From the NCBI RefSeq assembly GCF_004322855.1, contig NZ_CP036402.1, positions 3,100,001-3,164,000 of the forward strand: a stretch of 64,000 bases of DNA, given 5' to 3'. Below, piece after piece: positions 25,945-36,536 of the stretch. This DNA comes from Egibacter rhizosphaerae. GTDB lineage: Bacteria; Actinomycetota; Nitriliruptoria; Euzebyales; Egibacteraceae. Position 1 is the first letter of the stretch. Each line of letters begins with the position of its first letter. The notes under the pieces were generated by a model. The model searched no databases. It was not told where the DNA came from and saw only the letters and a list, made by a program, of their open reading frames with translations. The position numbers and the translations under genes are program-made.

Positions 25945-26637
25945 TCAGGGTTCGGCACGTCCGGCCTCGGCGGCGAGGAGCTCGAGCCGTTCGCGGAGTT
26001 CCGTCGTGAGCGCGCGATAGTCGTCGTCGGTGCGAGGTGGGATCGGCTCGCCGAAGTACACGTGCACACGGTGGGGCGTCGGCCACTTGCTGCCCTTGCC
26101 GTGCGACTCGTGGGTGCCGGTCAGGTAGACCGGCACGATCGGCAGCCCGTACTGGATCGACATCGCTGCCGTGCCGTGTTTGAGTCGTCCCATCCGGCCG
26201 TCGCGTGTGCGCGTGCCCTCCGGGAACAGCAGGATGCTCCACCCGTCGGCGACCATGCCGTTGATCTGCTCGCGCGTGTGCTCGCTGATGCCGCTGCGTT
26301 CGATGGGGATGGTGGCGAAGCACAGGCACACGAACCAGCCGGTGAATCGATTCTTGAAGAAGTAGTCGGCCGCGGCCACCACGCCCGTGCGGCCCCGCAG
26401 CGGGCGTGGGAGGCTCTGCAGGATGATCGGGGTGTCGAGGTGGCTCGCGTGGTTGCTGGCGACCAGCACCGGCCCCTGGAGCCCCTTGAGTCGGTCGCGC
26501 CCGTGTGCCCGCGGTGCGTTGTGCAGGAAGATGAGAAAGCGCATGAGCCCCAACGCGACGATCATGCGTCCCACCCGCGCGAGCGGGCGCCGTGCCCACG
26601 ATGAGTCGTACTGCAGTTCTTCGTCCGTGCTCGCCAC
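25945..26637 (-). CDS. plsC: 1-acyl-sn-glycerol-3-phosphate acyltransferase
   Basis: A 230-aa membrane-bound acyltransferase. The catalytic motif NHASHLD is at about residues 62-68, followed by YFFKNRFTGWF, PIERSG and the substrate-binding FPEGTRTRDG. It transfers an acyl chain to lysophosphatidic acid in phospholipid synthesis. The GTG start at 26637 is preceded by GAGGGA and leaves 45 bp to the divergent pgsA-type gene, so the two phospholipid genes share a very short control region. Confidence 0.9.
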   Translation of the reverse strand: MASTDEELQYDSSWARRPLARVGRMIVALGLMRFLIFLHNAPRAHGRDRLKGLQGPVLVASNHASHLDTPIILQSLPRPLRGRTGVVAAADYFFKNRFTGWFVCLCFATIPIERSGISEHTREQINGMVADGWSILLFPEGTRTRDGRMGRLKHGTAAMSIQYGLPIVPVYLTGTHESHGKGSKWPTPHRVHVYFGEPIPPRTDDDYRALTTELRERLELLAAEAGRAEP

Positions 26638-26682
26638 GTTCCCTCGCTGGTTCGCGCTGCGCGCCTGAGGCTGGGAGCAGGC

Positions 26683-27387
26683 ATGATACGGGCCGTGTCG
26701 ACGCTGTCACGGCGTCGGGGTCCCACGATGTCGCCGAGCTGGAGGATGGTGCCGACCGTGCGAGCCCGAGGGGCGGTCGTCGCGCTGACACAACTCACGG
26801 TCGCGCGGATCGTGGCCGTGCCGCTCATCATGGCGTTGTTGCTGGTCGGGCCCGACAACCCCACCATGCGCTGGTCGGCCTTCGGTCTGTTCGTGGCCGC
26901 GGCGGTCACCGACTTCCTGGACGGCTACCTCGCTCGTCGGTGGCAGGTGACGAGCGACCTCGGGTCGTTCCTCGACACGACGGCCGACAAGCTGCTCACC
27001 GCGGGCGTGCTGATCGCCCTCGTCGAGATCGGCCGCGCCTGGTCCTGGATCGTGGTGATCATCGTCGCGCGCGAGCTCGTCGTGATGGGGCTGCGCGGCC
27101 TCGTCGCCTCGACCGGGGCGGTCATGCCCCCGTCGGTGTGGGGCAAGCTGAAGACCAACGTGCAGTTCATCGCGATCGCGCTGGCGATCGTGCGGCCCGG
27201 CGAGGCGTTCGTCGCGGGCCTCTACGCCGACGAGGTCGTCATGCTCGTGGCCGGGTTCGTGACGTTCATGAGCGGCGCGGAGTACCTCGTCCGGTTCCGA
27301 TGGCTGTTCCGGCTGGACGCCGGGCCCGGCGACGAGGACGACACGTCGTCGGGCAGCAGACAGCACCACGACGGAGGGGAGTCCTGA
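26683..27387 (+). CDS. pgsA: CDP-diacylglycerol--glycerol-3-phosphate 3-phosphatidyltransferase
   Basis: A 234-aa protein with four or more membrane segments. The CDP-alcohol phosphotransferase motif is complete: DFLDGYLARRW followed by SDLGSFLDTTAD, giving D-x2-D-G-x2-A-R-x8-G-x3-D-x3-D. It makes phosphatidylglycerophosphate. The exact start is unclear; ATG 26683, GTG 26695 and internal ATGs are all in frame before the first membrane segment (VVALTQLTVARIVAVPLIM). The stop is 1 nt from the following epimerase start, so both are probably co-transcribed. Confidence 0.88.
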   Translation: MIRAVSTLSRRRGPTMSPSWRMVPTVRARGAVVALTQLTVARIVAVPLIMALLLVGPDNPTMRWSAFGLFVAAAVTDFLDGYLARRWQVTSDLGSFLDTTADKLLTAGVLIALVEIGRAWSWIVVIIVARELVVMGLRGLVASTGAVMPPSVWGKLKTNVQFIAIALAIVRPGEAFVAGLYADEVVMLVAGFVTFMSGAEYLVRFRWLFRLDAGPGDEDDTSSGSRQHHDGGES

Positions 27388-27388
27388 C

Positions 27389-28408
27389 ATGCGCGTGTTC
27401 GTGACCGGCGGCAGCGGTGTCGTGGGGCGCGACCTCATCGCCCGGCTCGTCGCCGATGGTCGCGAGGTGGTGGCCTTGGCCCGTTCGGACGCGGCGAGCG
27501 CCGAGCTCGAGGGCCTGGGTGCGGCCCGTAGCGTCCGCGGCGATCTGTTCGACCGCGAGGCCCTCGCCGAGGGGATGGCGGGTTGCGAGGTCGTCTACCA
27601 CGTCGCGGGGGTCAACGCGATGTGCGTCGCCGACCCGCGCCCGATGTTCCGTACCAACATCGAGGGGTCGCGTCGCGTCGTGCGCGCGGCCGCGGACGCC
27701 GGGGTCCGTCGCCTGGTCCACACGAGCTCGGCGGCCGCGATCGGCGAGGCGCGGGGCACCGTCGGCAGCGAGGAGAGCCTGCACCGCGGCACGTACCTCT
27801 CGCGGTACGAGCAGTCCAAACACCGAGCGGAGCAGGCCGTGTGGAAGGCCGCTGCGGGCACCGAGCTGGAGGTCGTCGCGGTGCTGCCCTCGTCGGTCCA
27901 GGGCCCCGGGCGGGGCGGCGGTACCGCCAAGATCCTGCTCGATTTCGTGAACGGCACGCTCCCGGCGGTCATCGACAGCCGGCTGTCGATCGTGGACATC
28001 CGCGACTGCGCGGCGGGTCACGTCCTCGCCGAGCTGCACGGCAAGGCCGGCGAGCGGTACGTCCTGAACGGGGCCACGATGACCGTGCGGGAGGGCCTCG
28101 GGGTGTTGAGCGAGGTGACCGGCGTGGACACGAGGGTGCGGTCGTTGCCGGGACCGGTCGCCAGCGGGGCCGCCGCGGCCGCGGCCGCCGTGGCGCGGGT
28201 CCGCCGCCGCGAGCCCCGGTTCTGCCCCGAGATGGTCCGCACGCTGCGGCACGGCCACGCCTACGACGGGTCGAAGGCGGCCCGCGAGCTCGGCCTCGAG
28301 TACACCCCGGTCGCCGAGACCCTCGAGCGCACGATCCGCTGGTTCGCCGAGCAGCGCATGATCACGCGCGATCTGCCGGGCCTCGGGATCCGCGCCGCCG
28401 ACGGGTAG
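27389..28408 (+). CDS. NAD-dependent epimerase/dehydratase (extended SDR)
   Basis: A 339-aa extended short-chain dehydrogenase. The cofactor motif VTGGSGVVG is at residues 5-13. The active-site serines are in VHTSSAAAIG, and the Tyr-x3-Lys pair is YEQSK. It resembles dihydroflavonol-4-reductase-like or hopanoid-associated sugar epimerases. It starts 1 nt after the pgsA stop with GGAGGGGAG as ribosome site. A lipid- or sugar-modifying role is likely but the substrate is unknown. Convergent with the glycerol locus downstream. Confidence 0.85.
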   Translation: MRVFVTGGSGVVGRDLIARLVADGREVVALARSDAASAELEGLGAARSVRGDLFDREALAEGMAGCEVVYHVAGVNAMCVADPRPMFRTNIEGSRRVVRAAADAGVRRLVHTSSAAAIGEARGTVGSEESLHRGTYLSRYEQSKHRAEQAVWKAAAGTELEVVAVLPSSVQGPGRGGGTAKILLDFVNGTLPAVIDSRLSIVDIRDCAAGHVLAELHGKAGERYVLNGATMTVREGLGVLSEVTGVDTRVRSLPGPVASGAAAAAAAVARVRRREPRFCPEMVRTLRHGHAYDGSKAARELGLEYTPVAETLERTIRWFAEQRMITRDLPGLGIRAADG

Positions 28409-28520
28409 GTGGCCTTGCGGGACGGGCTGACCCCTGCTGCGTTCCGTTCCGCGACCTAGTCGGCGCGCCGACGCCGCTGCTCCGGGAGGTCGTCGTCTTC
28501 GGCGACCGGACGTGGCGGGG

Positions 28521-30983
28521 TCAGTCGGCCGGAACGGTGAGCAGGCGCTGCTTCACGTCGGCGATCGCGCCGGGCGCCATGGACAGCTCGCGGACGCCGA
28601 GGTCCACGAGCCCGGCGGCGTACTCGGGCTCGCCGGCCATCTCGCCGCACACCCCGACCCACACGCCCCGTGCGCGGGCGGCCTCGCAGAGCCAGCCGAT
28701 CAGTCGGGCGATGGCCGGGTGATCGGGTTGGGCGAGGGGGGCCACCTCGGTCACCGTCCGATCCGCGGCCATGGTGTAGGCGGCCAGGTCGTTCGAGCCG
28801 ACGCTCACGAAGTCCAGGCCGTCGAGGAGGTCCTCCGGCGCGACCGCGGCGGCCGGCACCTCCACCATGATGCCCACGGCCTCGGGCTCCCCGTAGGGCA
28901 CGCCCTCGCGCGCGAGCGAGTCGCGGGCGGCGTCGACCGCCTCCCGGGCCCGGGCCACCTCGTCGGCGGTGGTCACCATCGGGAACATCACCCGCAGCCG
29001 CCGTCCCGTGGCCACCCGCAGGATCGCTCGGAGTTGCGTGTGGAACAGCTCCGGCCGCGCGAGGGAGAGGCGGAGCCCCCGCACGCCGAGGAACCCGTTG
29101 CGGACCGGGTCGAGGTCCAGCGCCGGCATGGGCTTGTCACCCCCCGCGTCGAGCGTCCGGACGGTGACGGGCCGTCCGGCCAGCGCGTCGACCACCGCGG
29201 TGAGCCGGTCGACCTGCTCGTCCTCGCTGGGCAGGTCGGCGCGCTCGCTGAACAGGAACTCGGTCCGCAGCAGGCCGATGGCCTCCGCGCCCGCGTCGAC
29301 CGCTGCTCGGGCCTCGGCCGGCGTGCTCGCGTTCGCGGCGAGCTCGACCCGCTCGCCGGCCGCCGTGTGGACAGGACGGCCGGCGAGCTCGCGCGCCTGC
29401 TCCCGGCGTTGCGCCTCGGTGTCCCGCTCCGCACGGGCGGCCTCGAGCGCGGCCTCGTCCGGGTCCACGAGCAGTGTGCCCGCCCGACCGTCGAGGACCA
29501 GCGTGGCGCCCTCGGCGACGGCGGGCACGTCGGGGCCGAGGCCGAGCACCAGGGGCAGGTCGAGGTTGCGGGCCAGGATCGCGGCGTGCGCGGTGCGCGA
29601 CCCCCGGGCGAGTGCCAGGCCGGCAGCGCCGGCCTCCACGAGGGCGGGCACCTGACTCGGCAGGACGTCGGTGGCGACGACCACCGCGCCGGGGGGCACG
29701 TCCAACCCCGGCGCCGCGCCGCCCCGGAGCGCCGCGAGGACCCGCAGCCCCACGTCGCGGACATCGGCTGCGCGCGCGGCGGCGAACTCGCCCGGCAGCG
29801 CGGCCAACGTGCTCGCTTGCCCCTCGAACGCATCGCGCCACGCGGCACCGGCGCTCGCCCCGGACCGGATGCGCTGGACCGCCTCCTCCCGCAGCGCGGG
29901 GTCGTCCAGCAGGGCGCGGTGGGCGGCGAAGATGTCGCCTCCCTCGGAGGCCAGCGCCTCGCTGACGACCTCGAGAGCGCCGTCGAGCCGCGCTTCCTCG
30001 TGCGCGGGATCGTCCGCCGGTTGCTCGTCGACGGTGACCTCGGCCTGACGCAGCGGGGCGGCCGGCCCGATCACGATCCCGGGCACCGCACCGGTGCCGC
30101 GCAACGTCCCGGTGGGGCTACCTTCGGTGGGGCGTCCCGGATCGGCGGCGGCGCGGGCTCCGTCGCCGACCGCTGGGCCCTCGGCGGCGGTGGGCACGCC
30201 CTCGCCCGGACGCTGGGCGAAGGTGGGGCGGGCCCCGTCGGTCTCCTCGGCCCCGTCGGTCTCCCCGAACCCGTCGGCGATCAGTGCGCGCAGCGAGTCG
30301 ACGGCCTCCTCGGCGCCCTCGCCCCACCCCTCGATCGCCAGCGGCGTGCCGCGCGCTGTGCCGAGCGCGACGAGCCGGAGCATGCTCGTGGCCTCCGCGT
30401 GGTCGCCGGAGTCGAGGCGGCGGATGCGCAACCGCGCCGAGCTGCGCTGGGCGGCCTGGGCCAGATGGCTGGCCGGGCGGGCGTGCAGGCCGTGCGCGTT
30501 CGTGACGGTGACCTCGGCGGCGGCGTCGGGGTGGCCGTCGGGCGCGGTCTCCGCCACCGACGTGCCGGTCGCCGGGTCCACGGCCGCTGCGTCCGGATCG
30601 TCGGTCCCGCTCGCCTGGCGCGCGGCGACCTCCACCGTGTCGAGATCGGCACCGCCGGCGGCGGTCGTGGCGGCCGCCAGGGAACCCTCGGCGAGCGGTG
30701 CGTCGACCAGCCGCACGCGTGCCGGCTGATCCGGGTCGAGGAACTCGATCGCCTGCTCCGCCGTCATCGTGGCGCTGCCGAGGTCGGTGAGGATCACCGC
30801 GCCGTCGCCGCTGTCGGCTTCCTCGATCGCGGTCATGATCCGCTGGAACGAGGTACCGATGCCACCCTCGTCGTCCCCGCCGGCGGGCACGACCGCGACG
30901 CCTCCGGCCATCTGCCCGGCGAGCTCCACCACGCCACGCGCGAGCAGGTCGCTGTGGCTGGCCACCACGATTCCGACGTTCAT
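28521..30983 (-). CDS. DhaM-HPr-Enzyme I fusion phosphotransferase
   Basis: An 820-aa phosphorelay protein. Residues 1-125 are the DhaM/mannose-type EIIA domain with phospho-His10 (VVASHSDLL). Residues about 157-240 are HPr with His167 (NAHGLHARP). From about 297 onward is Enzyme I, with phospho-His466 (GSRTAHAAIL), LLRTEFLF, the TLDAGGDKP motif and the C-terminal Cys in VCGEMAG. It carries phosphate from PEP to the ADP bound by DhaL, allowing DhaK to phosphorylate dihydroxyacetone. The Met at 30983 (MNVGIVV) is chosen over a longer frame because the DhaM domain begins there and an AGGAGG-type site precedes it. Last gene of the glycerol locus; no separate ptsI or ptsH is seen in the window. 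Confidence 0.92.
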   Translation of the reverse strand: MNVGIVVASHSDLLARGVVELAGQMAGGVAVVPAGGDDEGGIGTSFQRIMTAIEEADSGDGAVILTDLGSATMTAEQAIEFLDPDQPARVRLVDAPLAEGSLAAATTAAGGADLDTVEVAARQASGTDDPDAAAVDPATGTSVAETAPDGHPDAAAEVTVTNAHGLHARPASHLAQAAQRSSARLRIRRLDSGDHAEATSMLRLVALGTARGTPLAIEGWGEGAEEAVDSLRALIADGFGETDGAEETDGARPTFAQRPGEGVPTAAEGPAVGDGARAAADPGRPTEGSPTGTLRGTGAVPGIVIGPAAPLRQAEVTVDEQPADDPAHEEARLDGALEVVSEALASEGGDIFAAHRALLDDPALREEAVQRIRSGASAGAAWRDAFEGQASTLAALPGEFAAARAADVRDVGLRVLAALRGGAAPGLDVPPGAVVVATDVLPSQVPALVEAGAAGLALARGSRTAHAAILARNLDLPLVLGLGPDVPAVAEGATLVLDGRAGTLLVDPDEAALEAARAERDTEAQRREQARELAGRPVHTAAGERVELAANASTPAEARAAVDAGAEAIGLLRTEFLFSERADLPSEDEQVDRLTAVVDALAGRPVTVRTLDAGGDKPMPALDLDPVRNGFLGVRGLRLSLARPELFHTQLRAILRVATGRRLRVMFPMVTTADEVARAREAVDAARDSLAREGVPYGEPEAVGIMVEVPAAAVAPEDLLDGLDFVSVGSNDLAAYTMAADRTVTEVAPLAQPDHPAIARLIGWLCEAARARGVWVGVCGEMAGEPEYAAGLVDLGVRELSMAPGAIADVKQRLLTVPAD

Positions 30984-31127
30984 CGGCCACCTCCTTGGGA
31001 GGGCCAAGTATCGCGTGCCGGGCGGCACGCGACGACTCGAGCGCTGCTCGTGCCCTCCTCAGGCGCTCGACACGCCCGTGGAGGAGGTGGCCGCGGGGCG
31101 GCTGCCGTGAGCTCCGACGGCTCGCGG

Positions 31128-32222
31128 TCAGGTCGGCACGGGCACGAACCCCGCCGACGGGAAGAGCCCGATCAGGTGCAGGACGGCGATGAGCAACGTC
31201 GTGAGCACGATGCTCGTCGCGGGGGGATCCCAGTGCGTGTCGCCGTGCATGAAGAGCACGCGCTGGACCAGTTCCCCGAGAAGCCCGCCGATGAGGCCGA
31301 ACAGCGCGCCGATCAGCACGGCCTCGAGCAGGAGCACCTCGCCCTGGACCGCGCTGATCTGCGGCGCGTCGTTGAACCCTCCGTAGGCCGCGACCGCGGT
31401 GGAGGCGGGCAGGGTGACGTGGTGGGTGACCGGGACCGGGACCTGTGGGATGCGGAAGTCCTCGGTGAACCCGAGGGTCAGGAAGATCAACGTGCCCGCG
31501 CTGAAGCCGAACGCGAGGAACATGCTCCCGGTCCAGTAGAAGGTCAGACCGGCGAGCGCGCCGAACGCCAGGCTGATGACCGCGACGTTACCCCATTTGT
31601 AGAACCACGGGAGCCAGGGCTCGACGTCCAGCCGATCGGCCGGCTTGCCGCCCTCCCCGTCCGTTTCACGGGTGTCGCCCCGTTCGAAGGGGGAGACGTC
31701 GAGCAGGTGCCGGGCGCGGACCTCGCCGACGACGGGGTACCGCAGCACGAGGCGGTGCGCCAGCGCGGACACGACGACGCCGAACGCGATCGGGTCCCAC
31801 GGCAGCGCCAGCAGGTCGGAGACGTAGAAGACGGCGAACCCGAGGATCCCGAAGGCCCCGCCGAGCAGCAGGACGTCGAGGTGCTTGCCGCCGAAGGCGA
31901 TCAGGATGTTCTTGCCCTTGTGCAGCGCCCAGTTCCCGCCGAACCCCGCACCCATGTAGCCGCGCTTCGCGGCGTAGGCGGTGGCCGCCGCGCCGGCGGC
32001 GAAGGTGATGTGCGGGCCGAAGAAGGCGCCGAACGCGATCTCGAACGTGTAGCCGGGCAGCTCCACGTCGCCGAGGTTGATGGCGGCGATCCGGACCGCC
32101 TCACCCGCCATGATCGCCAACCCCATGAAGGAGAAGGCGGGCAGCGCGCCGAGCGCCGCGCCGAGCACACCCCCGGCGAACGCTGCGATGACGAGGGCCA
32201 CGAGGTCGACGATCGGGTCCAT
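31128..32222 (-). CDS. Uncharacterised polytopic membrane protein in the glycerol locus
   Basis: A 364-aa protein with eight or more hydrophobic segments, for example VDLVALVIAAFAGGVLGAAL, TFEIAFGAFFGPHITFAAGA and LLEAVLIGALFGLIGGLLGE. Charged loops carry RRGYMG-like and HGDTHWDPPAT motifs, and a His pair occurs in PVTHHVTLP. AAGGGGG lies 7 bp before ATG 32222. It sits between glpK and the DhaM fusion, all on the minus strand, so it is probably a transporter or channel for glycerol, dihydroxyacetone or a related compound, or a membrane partner of the phosphorelay. I cannot name its family. Confidence 0.7.
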   Translation of the reverse strand: MDPIVDLVALVIAAFAGGVLGAALGALPAFSFMGLAIMAGEAVRIAAINLGDVELPGYTFEIAFGAFFGPHITFAAGAAATAYAAKRGYMGAGFGGNWALHKGKNILIAFGGKHLDVLLLGGAFGILGFAVFYVSDLLALPWDPIAFGVVVSALAHRLVLRYPVVGEVRARHLLDVSPFERGDTRETDGEGGKPADRLDVEPWLPWFYKWGNVAVISLAFGALAGLTFYWTGSMFLAFGFSAGTLIFLTLGFTEDFRIPQVPVPVTHHVTLPASTAVAAYGGFNDAPQISAVQGEVLLLEAVLIGALFGLIGGLLGELVQRVLFMHGDTHWDPPATSIVLTTLLIAVLHLIGLFPSAGFVPVPT

Positions 32223-32366
32223 CGGATCCCCCTTTGAGCGCCGGGCAATGGCCACGCCCCTGTACCCACCGATGGCCGGACGATGCCAGCCCCGTGGAGA
32301 CTGCACCAGAGGGGGCGTGCCACAGTGGCCGTCCCGCAGGGGGGCTCGACCGGCCCGGACACGCCG

Positions 32367-32390
32367 AAGGCCGCCCCGCGGGGCGGCCTC
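32367..32390 (-). terminator. Stem-loop after glpK
   Basis: GGCCGCCCCGCGGGGCGGCC (32369-32388) is a perfect palindrome, extended by flanking A/T pairs, 23 bp beyond the glpK stop on the minus strand. It is likely to end or attenuate glpK transcription before the membrane-protein gene. Confidence 0.7.
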
Positions 32391-32413
32391 CGTCGTGCGG
32401 TCAGCGGGTGGTG

Positions 32414-33925
32414 CTAGCTGACATCGACCCAGTCGAAGGTGCGCTCGACGGCCTTCTTCCAGCCGGCGTAGCCCTCCTGACGCTTGGCGTCGTCCCACTG
32501 CGGCTCCCACCGCTTGTCCTCGAGCCAGTTCTGGCGCATCTCGTCCTTGTTGCTCCAGAACCCGACGGCCAGGCCTGCCGCGTAGGCCGAGCCGAGCGCG
32601 GTCGTCTCGGCGACCTGCGGACGCGCGACCGGCACGCCGAGGATGTCGGCCTGCATCTGCATGAGGTGGTCGTTGACCACCGCGCCGCCGTCGACCTTGA
32701 GGAACTCGAGCTCCACGCCCGAGTCCTTATACATCGCGTCGGCGACCTCCTTGGACTGCCAGCAGATCGACTCGAGCGTCGCCCGGACGATGTGCGCCTT
32801 GGTGTGGTAGCGGGCGAGGCCGACCATCGCGCCGCGGGCATCGGAGCGCCAGTACGGCGCGAACAGCCCGCTGAAGGCCGGCACGAAGTACATGCCGCCA
32901 GCGTCGTCGACCTGCTTGGACAGGGCCTCGGTCTCGGCAGCGTCGGTGATGAGGCCGAGCTGGTCGCGCAGCCACTGCACCGCCGAGCCAGTGACCGCGA
33001 TCGCCCCTTCGAGGCAGTACACGGCCGGCTCGTCACCGAACTTGTACCCCAGGGTCGTGAGCAGGCCCGACTTGGACCGCACGATCTCGTTGCCGGTGTT
33101 GAGCAGGAAGAAGTTGCCGGTGCCGTAGGTGTTCTTGCCCTCCCCGGGAGTGAACGCGACCTGTCCGACGACCGCGCCCTGCTGGTCGCCGAGCATCCCG
33201 GCGATGGGGACCTCGGCGCCGACCGGGCCACCGGCCACGGTGTGCGCGTAGACCTTCGAGCTGGACTTGATCTCGGGCAGCATCCGCCGGGGGATGCCAA
33301 AGAAGCCCAGCAGCTCGTCGTCCCAGTCGAGGGTCTCGAGGTTCATCAGCATCGTGCGGCTGGCGTTGGTGACGTCGGTCATGTGCACGCCGCCGTTGAC
33401 GCCCCCGGAGAGGTTCCACAGCACCCAGGTGTCGATGGTGCCGAAGATCGCCTGGCCGTTCTCGGCCTTCTCGCGCAGCCCGTCGACGTTCTCGAGCAGC
33501 CACTGGACCTTGCCGGCGGCGAAGTACGTCGCGGGCGGCAAGCCGGCCTTCTGCCGGATCACGTCGCCCTTGCCCTCGCGCTCCAGGGCGCTGGCGATCC
33601 GGTCGGTGCGGGTGTCCTGCCACACGATCGCGTTGTGGTGGGGCTGTCCGGTGTTCGGGTCCCATACGACCGTGGTCTCGCGCTGGTTGGTGATCCCGAT
33701 GGCTTCGAGGTCACTGCCCTTCAATCCCCCGCGCTGCAGTGCCTGCTCGATCACCGTGCGGCTGCGCTCCCAGATCTCGATCGGGTCGTGCTCGACCCAG
33801 CCCGCCTTGGGCAGGATCTGCTCGTGCTCGAGTTGAGCCTTGGCGACCTCCTCGCCCGAATGGTTGAAGATCATGAACCGCGTGCTCGTCGTCCCCTGGT
33901 CGATGGCGCCTACGTAACCGGCCAC
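32414..33925 (-). CDS. glpK: Glycerol kinase
   Basis: A 503-aa FGGY kinase. The ATPase phosphate-1 loop is [15 protein letters not shown], followed by [29 protein letters not shown] and the C-terminal [19 protein letters not shown] signature. It phosphorylates glycerol to glycerol-3-phosphate for GlpD. GTG 33925 is chosen because GAGGAGG lies 6 bp upstream and the length matches other GlpK proteins; the frame continues much further upstream without family similarity. A stem-loop precedes it and another follows it, so glpK may be a separate transcript. Confidence 0.96.
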   Translation of the reverse strand: MAGYVGAIDQGTTSTRFMIFNHSGEEVAKAQLEHEQILPKAGWVEHDPIEIWERSRTVIEQALQRGGLKGSDLEAIGITNQRETTVVWDPNTGQPHHNAIVWQDTRTDRIASALEREGKGDVIRQKAGLPPATYFAAGKVQWLLENVDGLREKAENGQAIFGTIDTWVLWNLSGGVNGGVHMTDVTNASRTMLMNLETLDWDDELLGFFGIPRRMLPEIKSSSKVYAHTVAGGPVGAEVPIAGMLGDQQGAVVGQVAFTPGEGKNTYGTGNFFLLNTGNEIVRSKSGLLTTLGYKFGDEPAVYCLEGAIAVTGSAVQWLRDQLGLITDAAETEALSKQVDDAGGMYFVPAFSGLFAPYWRSDARGAMVGLARYHTKAHIVRATLESICWQSKEVADAMYKDSGVELEFLKVDGGAVVNDHLMQMQADILGVPVARPQVAETTALGSAYAAGLAVGFWSNKDEMRQNWLEDKRWEPQWDDAKRQEGYAGWKKAVERTFDWVDVS

Positions 33926-33984
33926 TTCCGCCTCCTCGTCATCAGGTCGTCGTTCGGCTGGCGGCAGCCACGCACCGTTCCGTC

Positions 33985-34015
33985 GAGGGGGCGCCCGCTG
34001 CCGGGGGCGCCCCTC
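33985..34015 (-). terminator. Stem-loop between dhaL and glpK
   Basis: GAGGGGGCGCCC and GGGCGCCCCTC form a near-perfect stem around a short loop, 30 bp past the dhaL stop on the minus strand. It probably separates the dhaKL transcript from glpK. Confidence 0.65.
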
Positions 34016-34044
34016 AACGTGCTGTTCGATCTCGGCGAGCCGGG

Positions 34045-34686
34045 TCAGTCGTCCGCGTGCGCCCGCGCGGTGTCGGCGAGCGCACGGAACAGCAGCGCCG
34101 TGGAGGTCGCCCCGGGATCCTGGTGCCCGGCGCTGCGCTCCCCGAGATAGCTGGCGCGCCCCTTGCGGGCGACCAGCGGGATGGTGTCGGCCATGCCTGC
34201 TTCGGCCGCCTCCGCGGCCCGGTCGAGCGCGTCCGGACACGAGGCGCCCTCGTCCAGGGCGGCCTCCAGCGCCTCGATCCCCGGGCGCCACGCATCGAGG
34301 ATCGTCTTGTCGCCGACCTCGGCCTTGCCCCGCTGGATCACCCCTTGCTCGCCGGCGACGAGCGCGGCGAGCACCGCGGGGCCGTCGAGCTGCTCGTGCT
34401 CGCCCAACGCCGCGGACGCCCGCAGGAACGCGGTCCCGTACAAGGGACCGGCAGCCCCCCCGACCTTGCTGACGAGCGCCATCGCCACGGCCTTGAGGAC
34501 CGCGTCCGCACCGGCATCGTCGTCGGGGAGCTGGGTCAGTGCTGCCTGGAACCCACGGTCGAGGTTCTCGCCGTGGTCCGCGTCGCCGATCGCGCTGTCC
34601 AGCTTGGTCAGCTCGCTCTTGTGCTCGTGCACCACCTCGGCGTAGTGGCGCACGAACGCGAGCGCGGCCTCCGTCGGTCCTGCCAA
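34045..34686 (-). CDS. dhaL: Dihydroxyacetone kinase ADP-binding subunit
   Basis: A 213-aa all-helical subunit. The Mg-ADP site motif [17 protein letters not shown] is near residue 32, with [24 protein letters not shown] and GATSTA later. It holds ADP that is rephosphorylated by DhaM and donates phosphate to dihydroxyacetone on DhaK. The start is a TTG at 34686: AGGAGG lies 6 bp upstream and no ATG or GTG fits, and the length then matches the family. It begins 10 bp after the dhaK stop. Confidence 0.93.
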   Translation of the reverse strand: MAGPTEAALAFVRHYAEVVHEHKSELTKLDSAIGDADHGENLDRGFQAALTQLPDDDAGADAVLKAVAMALVSKVGGAAGPLYGTAFLRASAALGEHEQLDGPAVLAALVAGEQGVIQRGKAEVGDKTILDAWRPGIEALEAALDEGASCPDALDRAAEAAEAGMADTIPLVARKGRASYLGERSAGHQDPGATSTALLFRALADTARAHADD

Positions 34687-34696
34687 TTCGGTCCTC

Positions 34697-35701
<1,005 letters not shown>

Positions 35702-35732
35702 CGCGAGGCCTTTCCTTGTGCTGGCACGAACT

Positions 35733-35768
35733 CGTCCGCGGTCAGGCCACGATGCCTGACCGCGGACG
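35733..35768 (-). terminator. Perfect 15-bp stem-loop between glpF and dhaK
   Basis: CGTCCGCGGTCAGGC and GCCTGACCGCGGACG pair perfectly around a 6-nt loop, a few bases past the glpF stop on the minus strand. It is the strongest hairpin seen in the window and likely terminates or attenuates the glpF transcript before dhaK. Confidence 0.8.
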
Positions 35769-35774
35769 CTGGGT

Positions 35775-36536
35775 CTAGATGAAGAGGGGTTCGACGGCCA
35801 GGAAGGCCAGGCCGGCGATGACCGCGCCGAGCAGGGGGCCGACCACGGGCACCCAGCTGTAGGCCCAGTCGCTGGTGCCTTTGCCGGGGATGGGCAGCAG
35901 GGCGTGCATGATGCGGGGGCCGAGGTCGCGGGCGGGGTTGATGGCGTAGCCGGTGGGCCCGCCCAGGGACAGGCCGATGGAGAACACCAGGAAGCCCACG
36001 ATCAGCGGCCAGGTGCCCAGGGTCCATTGTTGGGCGAGTTGGTCGCCGGCTTGGCCGGTGAGGAACTCGCCGCCGGAGACCACGATCATGAGGATGCCGA
36101 ACACCAGCATGAACGTGCCGATGACCTCGGTGACGGTGTTCCAGGCGTAGTTGCGGATCTCGGGGCCGGTGCAGAACACGGCGAGCTTGAGGCCGGGGTC
36201 CTCGGTGGCGTCGAAGTGTTTCTGGTAGGCCAGCCACACCAGCAGCGCGCCGATCATGGCGCCGATGAGTTGGGCGATGAGGTAGGGGGCGACGTCGACC
36301 CAGGGGAACACGCCGGCCACGGCTTGGCCGACGGTGACCGCGGGGTTGATGTGGGCGCCGGAGATCCAGCCCACCGAGTACACGGCCATGGCCACGGCGA
36401 ATCCCCAGCCGGCGGTGATGACGATCCAGCCGCCGCCTTCGCCTTTGTTCTTGCGGAGCACGACGTTGGCCACGACGCCGTCACCCAACAGGATGAGGAT
36501 CGCCGTGCCGATGATCTCTGCGACGTATACCTCCAT
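35775..36536 (-). CDS. glpF: Glycerol facilitator (aquaglyceroporin)
   Basis: A 253-aa MIP-family channel with six membrane helices and two half-helices. Both asparagine motifs are present: HINPAVT near residue 63 and [10 protein letters not shown] near 202, the latter with the Asp typical of glyceroporins. It lets glycerol diffuse into the cell. ATG 36536 has GAGGAGG 10 bp upstream; the frame extends 12 codons further without similarity. First gene of the glycerol locus. Confidence 0.95.
   Translation of the reverse strand: MEVYVAEIIGTAILILLGDGVVANVVLRKNKGEGGGWIVITAGWGFAVAMAVYSVGWISGAHINPAVTVGQAVAGVFPWVDVAPYLIAQLIGAMIGALLVWLAYQKHFDATEDPGLKLAVFCTGPEIRNYAWNTVTEVIGTFMLVFGILMIVVSGGEFLTGQAGDQLAQQWTLGTWPLIVGFLVFSIGLSLGGPTGYAINPARDLGPRIMHALLPIPGKGTSDWAYSWVPVVGPLLGAVIAGLAFLAVEPLFI

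Noticed and set aside
28512-32237. 1,241-codon plus-strand frame opposite the DhaM fusion and membrane protein
   Set aside because: Composition is that of a shadow of the two genes on the minus strand, which have active-site motifs.
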